Below are positions 8,554-15,956 of a stretch of DNA of 64,000 nt, one piece after another; position 1 is the stretch's first letter, and each line of letters starts with the position of its first letter. A model generated the notes under the pieces. It did no database searches, had not been told where the DNA came from, and was given only the letters and a program-made list of their open reading frames with translations. Source of the DNA: CAYUWG01 sp964448285 (GTDB taxonomy: Bacteria; Bacteroidota; Ignavibacteria; SZUA-365). The stretch is taken from NCBI GenBank assembly GCA_964448285.1, contig CAYUWG010000013.1, positions 10,970 through 74,969 of the forward strand, given 5' to 3'. Made by a program: the position numbers and the translations under genes.

Positions 8554-10850
8554 GTGGATCCGTATGGACGATTCCATTCGATGATATTGGGAACGGTGCG
8601 TCGATACTACAATTGTCTCGGGACATCGATGCACCGTGTATCGTCTCGATCGAATGCGACGCCGGGTTCTATCCGTTAGAGAAACACTTTCGGTATGCCA
8701 GGCATGAAGGGGGGAATGCACCCTACACGTTTTCGCATTTTGGTTTCTGCTCTTCACCACCAGGAATTCTCGTTGGACCATGGCCGGGATGGAGAGATAT
8801 CGAACAGATGCCGCGAGTATCTATCTCTTTTGCGGAGAAGCAGATTCCCGGTCAATACCAATTTTACGGTGATGAACTGGTGACACGAGTGCTGAACCTC
8901 ACATTTAGAGTAAGCGAGATGTGCGACCTAAAACCCGTCTTGCATATCAGTGATCATCGAATTCGTCCAACGAAATGTACGATTCGACGAGTCCCTGATA
9001 ATCGTACAATCCCGATAGCAGTATCGTTGATTGAAGAAATGCAGGGTATGCACCCACGTCTGTTTATCACACCAACGACTATAGATACCTTTTGGAACAG
9101 AGCGTTGACATCTCATCGCGAGCTCCATAATAGAATTGTGGAACTTCTCGATAACTGGGAACTGCCTCCTGATAAAACTCCGGAATCCAAACTTCCTGCA
9201 GGTCCGGAGCGGTTGTTCGCTGAAGACCGTGTTGTTCTCTCTGCACTACAAACTCTGCTGTTTCCTTCCGAACAGCATCTTGAAAGAGCGATCGATGCTT
9301 TGCTTGATTACGTAACTCTCACTCAACGAGATGACTATGAGCCGCTTCGGATAGATACGCAAAGTGGTGAGGTTCTTTTTACACTCTGTATCGGGTACGA
9401 CTGGCTCCATCGTGATTTGAATGACCATCAGAGATCGATCGTTGAGTCGCGTTTGAATGAAGTCGCACAGGTATGTTTGAATCATTTGCCGGAAACGAGA
9501 ACGGATTATGCGCAAGCACATTTTCTCGGTTGTGGATTGGGTTTGCTCGCGTACGCGTTTCTTCTTTGGGAAGATGATGCCATGGCGCCAAACCTTGCGG
9601 CGAGAATGAGAGGAGCGTTGGAGCGCGTGATCAACCTTCTTCCCGACGATGGATTCTTTCCACATGGAATCAATCTCTGGAGCTATGAACATGGTTTTCT
9701 CTTTCGATGGTTGGAATTATTTCGCTGTTGTACCGGCGAAAATCTTTGGGAGGGATTTCGATACTGGAAAAATGCCTCACGATTTCGCGCTTCTGTAACT
9801 TCGTCCGATTGGACGACCGCTATTACGTTAGGCGATCCACAGTATCGTGTCGGAGGCGATTCCTGGTGCCATGACCTGGTCGCGGCTCGAACGAAATCCC
9901 GGCAAGCTCAGTCACTCGCGAACGCATTGAGGGATCTGCCGGTCGATGGAGTGGATTATCGGCATGCTTCTGCGAGAAGGCGAGTGTGGGAATTTCTCTT
10001 TCACGATCCGGTCATCGAGCCTTATGAAAGGAATAATGGAATTCAGGTTTTCCATGATGGTGGACAAGTCAATGCCCGACATGGGAAAAGACTTGTCGTA
10101 TTCCGGAGCGGTGCACCGCTTGGAAAGAGCCGACGCGATGGCGGAGAGCTTGGAGCGTATGGCCATAGCGATCCAGGCAATGGCGGATTGCTCGTCCATG
10201 ATGGTGAGGACTTTATCCTGAGCGGTCCTGGACCGAGTTATTGGAGATCGACGTCTTTACACAACATTATCATCATCAATGGTAGAGGGCAATTCGGTGA
10301 TTCCTGCGTATGGCTACCGGATGTTTTTCCTGAGAGTGCCATTCCCGCTGAGCCGATAATTCATGAAAGCGAAGAATGTGTTTCTATTTTCGCCGAGCTT
10401 ACACGAGCGTATCTCCCCTCAGTTGGAGTCAAATCGTATGTTCGCGCACTGTTTATCGCTCCCGAAATCATCATTGGAGTCGATTCAATTTCGTTGAACA
10501 TACAGTCCGATATAGCACTGAATTTCCATTCATGGGGATCGTTCATACGAAATTCAGATGGAGTCTGGAGGATCAATGGAAAGAGCGAGAACTATGAGCT
10601 TCACTTTTTCTCCCGAACAGCTTTCAACGTAGAATGTGGTCTGACAGAGTTCGTCCCTGCGTACCCGCATAGCGGCACCAGAGATTCATTTCTACGGATG
10701 ACCGTTTTTGCTGATGAAGAATGCATGTGCTGGTTTCTCGGATCGGCGCCGATATCACGGCCCACCATCGTACATCGCAATGATCACATCCTGCTGACGT
10801 GCGGCAAGAGACACGTAAAGTTCAGCAGTGCAGGCTTGATGGAGTGCTGA
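8550..10850 (+). CDS. Heparinase II/III family-like protein
   Basis: A 766-residue protein. Residues ~1-150 form a beta-rich N-terminal module. Residues ~170-430 look like an (alpha/alpha) toroid (LQTLLFPSEQHLERAIDALL, later DDGFFPHGINLWSYEHG). Residues ~500-760 match the heparinase II/III C-terminal beta domain: GHSDPGNGGLLVHDGEDFIL, then GPSYWRSTSLHNIIIINGRG with the conserved Tyr and His. Members of this family cleave uronic-acid-containing polysaccharides by beta-elimination. No export signal is seen, so it probably acts on imported oligosaccharides. The start overlaps the previous stop (ATGA) and the end overlaps the next start. Confidence 0.72.
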   Translation: MSGSVWTIPFDDIGNGASILQLSRDIDAPCIVSIECDAGFYPLEKHFRYARHEGGNAPYTFSHFGFCSSPPGILVGPWPGWRDIEQMPRVSISFAEKQIPGQYQFYGDELVTRVLNLTFRVSEMCDLKPVLHISDHRIRPTKCTIRRVPDNRTIPIAVSLIEEMQGMHPRLFITPTTIDTFWNRALTSHRELHNRIVELLDNWELPPDKTPESKLPAGPERLFAEDRVVLSALQTLLFPSEQHLERAIDALLDYVTLTQRDDYEPLRIDTQSGEVLFTLCIGYDWLHRDLNDHQRSIVESRLNEVAQVCLNHLPETRTDYAQAHFLGCGLGLLAYAFLLWEDDAMAPNLAARMRGALERVINLLPDDGFFPHGINLWSYEHGFLFRWLELFRCCTGENLWEGFRYWKNASRFRASVTSSDWTTAITLGDPQYRVGGDSWCHDLVAARTKSRQAQSLANALRDLPVDGVDYRHASARRRVWEFLFHDPVIEPYERNNGIQVFHDGGQVNARHGKRLVVFRSGAPLGKSRRDGGELGAYGHSDPGNGGLLVHDGEDFILSGPGPSYWRSTSLHNIIIINGRGQFGDSCVWLPDVFPESAIPAEPIIHESEECVSIFAELTRAYLPSVGVKSYVRALFIAPEIIIGVDSISLNIQSDIALNFHSWGSFIRNSDGVWRINGKSENYELHFFSRTAFNVECGLTEFVPAYPHSGTRDSFLRMTVFADEECMCWFLGSAPISRPTIVHRNDHILLTCGKRHVKFSSAGLMEC

Positions 10851-12997
10851 CGCGGCAATTCAATTTCGGTTCTCTTGTAGATCAGGGTTGCTGGATTTCC
10901 TATGATCGTGTCAATGCGTTTTTATCGCTGGATGGCGTGAAGGAAATCGGTTATCATGGACGGCAACCGGTCAGTAAAAACTCACGGGTCCTGGTATCGC
11001 AACACGCTGTTTTGAGTTTTGAATATCGTCCCAAGGGAGAAACGGGAAAAGCGCTGCGCTTCGACCAAGTGGAGTGGTCGCCATCGAACGTCATTACTGA
11101 GTCGATCGATGGACCTTCGATTCGAATGACCACAAAACACAGAAGCTTGGGAATTCAGGTTCGAAACACCGCGCACAAAGACATCGAATTCGTCATTCAT
11201 TTTCACCGTGCCTCATGTCACGCGGAAATACACGGGGAAAGGTTCTGGTCACAACCGGTTGTCCATGGATCGGAGATCACAATGCATTTTCGTGACAGGA
11301 TCATCTTGCACGATTGGTTGAAAAGAACCGGGCCGTATGCTGGTGATTTTCTTATTCCCGAACCTTGGCGCAGAGTGTTGTTCGTAAGACCCATCGTATC
11401 TGGAAATGCAACGATCGACGATGTGAAGTCGGAGTATAGGGAATCGCTCGTGCCGCTTTACGATGTGACAACGTACATGAAACTTGGTGGCAGTCATTAT
11501 CGACCCAAGGTGTTGGACGACGTGATCAGTTTCTCCTCGTCGATAGAGCCATCCGATACTGTGGAGTTTCATGTTGCCTTTTCCGATACCGAGGCGAACA
11601 GTCATATCGGTATTGTAACGGAACATGAACGAATGCAATCCGATCGTGATGCACCGCAGTTGACCCTGGAAGGATTTTCGCACATAGAACGATTCTTCTC
11701 AAACGTTCCAGACTTGATTGATTCATGCCGTGTTACGGATCTTGGAATGACTCGTGCGAGCGCAGGTGCGTACTACTGGATTTGGGCATGGGACAACATC
11801 ATCACCGCGATGGAGTATCCCCGATGGAGCGCTCTCGGTCCGATGGAACAGACGGTCGAATTTTTAAACGCTCATCGTGATGTGAACGGTCTTATTCCTA
11901 TGCGATGGACTCGCGATCTGCTGCCACTCGATACCCCGGCGCGCGGTGGTTTGGAATCACTCTTCGGAATCCTCGTCCATAATCTTCTCCTCAATGGCGG
12001 TTCACGACAATATATTCTGTCTGCTTATCCGTTTCTTGTTACGCACCTCGATGAGACCACGAACATGACGGATGAATACGGGCGGTTCAGGTCGTTAGGC
12101 TTCTATCCGGATTTACCCCTGCGGCTTGGCAGAACCGAAAATTCCGCCGTTGCGATGGAATGTGCGTTGCAGTATGCATTCTGTCGTGCTTTGTCGAAGG
12201 TCGCGATGGAAATAGGTGATGATGCAGTGTCAGAACGTTCACGAATTGCCGCCGCGCGGATACATCGTTTTTTCCTCGAAAATTTCTGGTCGCAACAGTA
12301 TGGCTTCGTGTGTGATTCAATCGATGTCGTGACGAATCAGCAATTGGAAAGCTTTCCTCTCTACTCATTTGCATTTCTGCTCTTGCCGGAGGCGATCGAT
12401 TTGCTTCAGGATCGGGTGGCGGACATTGCAAACGTCATCGAACGGAACCACCTCACGCCGAATGGTATCAGGACGGTTCCATCCTGGGATAGAAACGCTC
12501 ATACCGAATCAGTCATGTCTGCATGGTATCCGTGCTGGGATTTTGCAGCGGTGAAATTCCTTCGTCAAGCCGGTCGCTCGGAAGCAATCATGCATTGGAT
12601 GAACAGCGTGGAGGAGACTCTTCAGCATTTCGGTTACTGTCCGGAGTTTCTCTCGATGGATAATTTCGATGCTTCTGATATCGGCTCATGGAAACGTCAC
12701 GGTGCGGCGTCCAATCTCAATTGCGTCACCGGATGGTTTCGAGCTTTGATAGAAGGATTGACCGGCGTTGAGTTTCACGCGAATGGACTAACCGTAATGC
12801 CGTGCAAACTTCCCATAAACGAATTGGAACTCAACGGTATTCATCATCTTCAGACGGTGTGGCGTATCACCGTTATAAATGGTGAAGGTGAAACGTGTCG
12901 GCTTGAAATAGACGGCGAACAGTTGCAATCTCTCGATGTGAGCAGACGGTATTTCGACGGTAATGCTCGCCATCTAACAATCCGCTACGGGTCGTGA
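10844..12997 (+). CDS. Six-hairpin glycosidase-like protein
   Basis: About 717 residues from GTG 10844, whose GTGCTGA junction overlaps the previous stop. A GTG at 10799 would add 15 residues and a longer overlap, which is unlike the spacing in this operon. The N-terminal ~280 residues are beta-rich. The rest resembles the six-hairpin (alpha/alpha)6 glycosidases (GH15/63/78/94-like): AYYWIWAWDNIITAMEYPR, RGGLESLFGILVHNLLL, and near the end ASNLNCVTGWFRALIEGLTG then NGLTVMPCKLP. The exact GH family and the catalytic acids are not certain. Given the neighbours, a role in trimming an imported oligosaccharide is likely. Confidence 0.65.
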   Translation: MLTRQFNFGSLVDQGCWISYDRVNAFLSLDGVKEIGYHGRQPVSKNSRVLVSQHAVLSFEYRPKGETGKALRFDQVEWSPSNVITESIDGPSIRMTTKHRSLGIQVRNTAHKDIEFVIHFHRASCHAEIHGERFWSQPVVHGSEITMHFRDRIILHDWLKRTGPYAGDFLIPEPWRRVLFVRPIVSGNATIDDVKSEYRESLVPLYDVTTYMKLGGSHYRPKVLDDVISFSSSIEPSDTVEFHVAFSDTEANSHIGIVTEHERMQSDRDAPQLTLEGFSHIERFFSNVPDLIDSCRVTDLGMTRASAGAYYWIWAWDNIITAMEYPRWSALGPMEQTVEFLNAHRDVNGLIPMRWTRDLLPLDTPARGGLESLFGILVHNLLLNGGSRQYILSAYPFLVTHLDETTNMTDEYGRFRSLGFYPDLPLRLGRTENSAVAMECALQYAFCRALSKVAMEIGDDAVSERSRIAAARIHRFFLENFWSQQYGFVCDSIDVVTNQQLESFPLYSFAFLLLPEAIDLLQDRVADIANVIERNHLTPNGIRTVPSWDRNAHTESVMSAWYPCWDFAAVKFLRQAGRSEAIMHWMNSVEETLQHFGYCPEFLSMDNFDASDIGSWKRHGAASNLNCVTGWFRALIEGLTGVEFHANGLTVMPCKLPINELELNGIHHLQTVWRITVINGEGETCRLEIDGEQLQSLDVSRRYFDGNARHLTIRYGS

Positions 12998-14784
12998 TGT
13001 TCGAGCCATTGCTCGAAAATCTCGATGCATGGATAGAGACGGAGACAGATTTGCTTCGCTTCCGCTCAGAAGATTTTAAAGACAATTCAAATGCACAAAA
13101 ACGTGGTGTCGATTTTCGTCGGTCGATAGCGATGCTTACTGATCAGGAAGCGATGATCGGCTGTGAGCTAACCAATGCCTCGAATGATGATATCAGAGTG
13201 AGACGCATAGCAGCGTTCGATTACGCACCGGACTGGGTTACTGATGGATTGCTTACTGTATCGAGTCAGACATGCGTCATCACATTTCCCGCAGAGCGTG
13301 CTTATGGTTACGACGGATCACATTCCGTGACCGATAATCAACCGCTGGTTTCATTCTGGTGGCTTGCGATCCACGACCCGCGAACAGAGAGAAATGTATG
13401 CATGGGAGTGATCTCACCGCCTTCGTCACTCGTCCGGTTTCACATTACTCCGCTGCTGTCTTCGACGGAATCGAAGCGCGTCTTGCGTGTGCGTTGTGAG
13501 ATGGATTGTTTGAGTGGAAGGCGCGGTGTCAGGCTTTCACGAAAGGAAGCTTTCACACCGGGCGAGATCTATCTTTCAACATGGGAAGGGAGATACAATT
13601 CCGGAATGAGAAGAATGGCGGAACGTATGCGAGAGCGCATTCAGCGAAAGCCGAATTCGACGCCGAAGGTTGCGTGGTGTTCATGGTATGCGGGTTACGA
13701 GTCGAATATTACGGAGAGCGAAATAGATGTAAACATGACGAACGCCCACGCCATCGAAGGACTTGATACCATCCAAATCGATGACGGATGGACTTCCGGA
13801 AATGGGTCGCGAAAGCTTGGCGAAATAGAAATCGATCAAGCGAAATTTCCGTCCGGTATGAGCGCTCTTGCTGCACGCATCCATGCAAAGGGATTCCATC
13901 CGGGAATTTGGTTGCGCCCATTTCAGCGATGGGAGTCGAACGATGCACCGACGTGGGCGAAAGACACCTTCGACCTCTCGCATCCCGACGCGTTGGCGTG
14001 GTTAAAAGCGCTTTCATCGGCGATTGCGGGATGGGGATATGATTACCTGAAGATCGATTTTCTGACGTACGATTATTTCGAAAGCTGGGGGATGGAATTG
14101 CTTGACATGCGCGGAATTTCATTTCATCCATACGACGATACAATCACCAATGTACAGATGTACGGAAACGGTTTGCGAGCATTGAGAGAGGGATTTGGTG
14201 ATGAACGTTTTCTGCTCGGGTGTAATTGTCTTCTCGCCCCTGCCCTTGGAATCGTGGATGGGATGCGGATCGGTGATGACGTGAGTGCAGGCAACTGGGA
14301 AAGAACGTTCCTGATGGGTGTACGCTCGGTTGCCCCGTTGCAATTTCTTAATCGACACGTTTGGTGGAACGATGCGGATTGCATGTTTACGCATGAACCT
14401 TTGACCATTCGGCGAGCAACGTTGTGGAATAACTTTGTCGCCTTTGCGGGAGGATTGCGCGTTCTCAGCAGCAAGCTCCACGACTTGGATGAAAAGCGAC
14501 GAGTACTGATCAATGATGCGTTGCGCATGACTTACGGTGCAACGTTACCGTTGGATTTTCCCGAACATGATGTCCCGTCGTTGTGGTTGAAAAAAAACGA
14601 GTCGGGGGCCACTCTCGGAGTTTTCAATTGGTCGGAGGAAACGCAGCAAATCGCGGTCGCTGAGTCCAAGCTCGATGGATGGATTTTCTCGGATGAAGAG
14701 AAGAACATGGTGGGTGATGGTGTTCACAGGTTCGAGCTTGAATCGGAATCATTTTGCATCGTGCCTTTAGTCGAACGATCATGA
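12994..14784 (+). CDS. Alpha-galactosidase-like glycoside hydrolase (GH36, clan GH-D)
   Basis: A 596-residue enzyme. The start is GTG 12994 or the adjacent ATG 12997. A beta-supersandwich N-terminus precedes a TIM barrel. Diagnostic motifs are WCSWYAGYESNITESE near residue 228, LDTIQIDDGW at 257-266, YLKIDFLTYD with the probable nucleophile Asp355, and MRIGDDV with the probable acid/base Asp at 428-429. The short bacterial GH36 enzymes (Thermotoga GalA type) have the same layout. It should release terminal alpha-galactose, which fits the galactokinase at the head of the operon. There is no signal peptide, so it acts in the cytoplasm after import. Confidence 0.82.
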   Translation: MMFEPLLENLDAWIETETDLLRFRSEDFKDNSNAQKRGVDFRRSIAMLTDQEAMIGCELTNASNDDIRVRRIAAFDYAPDWVTDGLLTVSSQTCVITFPAERAYGYDGSHSVTDNQPLVSFWWLAIHDPRTERNVCMGVISPPSSLVRFHITPLLSSTESKRVLRVRCEMDCLSGRRGVRLSRKEAFTPGEIYLSTWEGRYNSGMRRMAERMRERIQRKPNSTPKVAWCSWYAGYESNITESEIDVNMTNAHAIEGLDTIQIDDGWTSGNGSRKLGEIEIDQAKFPSGMSALAARIHAKGFHPGIWLRPFQRWESNDAPTWAKDTFDLSHPDALAWLKALSSAIAGWGYDYLKIDFLTYDYFESWGMELLDMRGISFHPYDDTITNVQMYGNGLRALREGFGDERFLLGCNCLLAPALGIVDGMRIGDDVSAGNWERTFLMGVRSVAPLQFLNRHVWWNDADCMFTHEPLTIRRATLWNNFVAFAGGLRVLSSKLHDLDEKRRVLINDALRMTYGATLPLDFPEHDVPSLWLKKNESGATLGVFNWSEETQQIAVAESKLDGWIFSDEEKNMVGDGVHRFELESESFCIVPLVERS

Positions 14785-15815
14785 CATATCCGGATCGCAT
14801 CGAAACAACTGAACAACTCGAAGATGTGATGACCATGCCCTGCGAAGAGCTTATCGCATCTATTGCGCGACTCGATGGAGATATCATGATTCTCGGTGCA
14901 GGTGGGAAGATGGGCCCTACTCTCGCACGACTCGCGCTTCGCGCAATGGATAAAGCGGAAATCGGAAAACGCGTTATCGCGGTCTCACGCTTTACGGAAG
15001 CGAGAGCCTTGCACAAGCTGAAAAAAATAGGAGTGGAAACGATCGCGTGCGATCTTCTCGAGCGATCCGCGTTAGATGCACTCCCGGATGTCGAGAACAT
15101 CATCTTTATGGCTGGAAGGAAGTTCGGTTCGACGGGAAACGAAGCATTGACCTGGGCGATGAACGCGTATTTGCCGGGCATGGTGATGCAGCGATTTGCC
15201 AGGTCGCACATCGTCGCACTTTCAACAGGAAATGTTTACCCATTCACACACGTCGCCTCAGGTGGCTCGCTTGAAACGGACTCACTTGCTCCGGTCGGTG
15301 AGTACGCACAGTCCTGCCTCGGTCGTGAAAGAATCATTCAGTATTGGTCGGAGAACAACGGGACGCCAGTGTGCATAATCCGTCTGAATTACGCGATCGA
15401 CCTGCGTTACGGAGTACTGCTCGATATCGCACAACGAGTGTGGACAAGAAGACCGGTCGATCTCCGAATGGGTTATGTGAACGTGATCTGGCAGGGCGAT
15501 GCGAACACCGCGATTCTCATGGCATTCGAGCGATGCTCACAGCCGCCTGAGGTTTTAAATATGACCGGTCCGGAGGTGATTTCCGTTCGATCGGTGGTAG
15601 AGCGTTTTGGAGCGTTGCTCGGTACCGATGCTCGGTTCGATGGCGTTGAACAATCCACCGCACTGCTTTCGAATGCATCACGATTTCATCAGGAAATGCA
15701 GTTCAAAAAACTCCCGCTTGAAACAATGCTCCAATGGACTGCGAATTGGCTCATCGCGAACGGGGAGACGTTAGATAAACCGACTCATTTCGAAGAAAGG
15801 ACAGGTGTATTTTAA
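14781..15815 (+). CDS. NAD-dependent epimerase/dehydratase-like (extended SDR fold)
   Basis: About 344 residues from ATG 14781, which forms an ATGA overlap with the previous stop. A longer form from 14754 would overlap by 31 bases. A Rossmann glycine motif is present near residue 39 (LGAGGKMGPTLA), followed by ALSTGNVYPF (active-site Ser region) and a C-terminal half typical of extended SDRs (LNMTGPEVISVRSVVERFG). The usual YxxxK is altered: EYAQSCLGRE has Tyr but no Lys four residues on, so catalysis may differ or be lost. As the last gene of the glycan operon it may modify a released sugar or sugar nucleotide. The substrate is unknown. Confidence 0.75.
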   Translation: MTYPDRIETTEQLEDVMTMPCEELIASIARLDGDIMILGAGGKMGPTLARLALRAMDKAEIGKRVIAVSRFTEARALHKLKKIGVETIACDLLERSALDALPDVENIIFMAGRKFGSTGNEALTWAMNAYLPGMVMQRFARSHIVALSTGNVYPFTHVASGGSLETDSLAPVGEYAQSCLGRERIIQYWSENNGTPVCIIRLNYAIDLRYGVLLDIAQRVWTRRPVDLRMGYVNVIWQGDANTAILMAFERCSQPPEVLNMTGPEVISVRSVVERFGALLGTDARFDGVEQSTALLSNASRFHQEMQFKKLPLETMLQWTANWLIANGETLDKPTHFEERTGVF

Positions 15816-15904
15816 TCAATGAATCGACGGCATTCGTCGTACATCTCATGTACTGGGAATGAAAAAGTGACCTCACGTTGTTCTTTCCTCAACTTAAACC
15901 TCGG

Positions 15905-15912
15905 TATCTTTG
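15905..15912 (+). promoter_or_regulatory. Probable -7 box TATCTTTG upstream of the TonB-receptor-like gene
   Basis: TATCTTTG matches the Bacteroidota -7 consensus TAnnTTTG exactly and lies 45 bases before the chosen ATG at 15957. A TTG at 15878-15880 lies 24 bases upstream, slightly wide for the -33 element. It supports starting the downstream gene at 15957 and not at the more distant 15819. Confidence 0.5.
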
Positions 15913-15956
15913 CGTCGTCCTACTCACGATCACTGTACAGTCACGAAAAACTCCTC

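Noticed and set aside
10799..10843. Earlier GTG start of the six-hairpin gene
   Set aside because: It would overlap the previous gene by 52 bases; GTG 10844 gives the short overlap seen throughout this operon.
15819..15956. N-terminal extension of the TonB-receptor-like protein
   Set aside because: The signal peptide starts at 15957 and a promoter-like TATCTTTG lies inside the extension.
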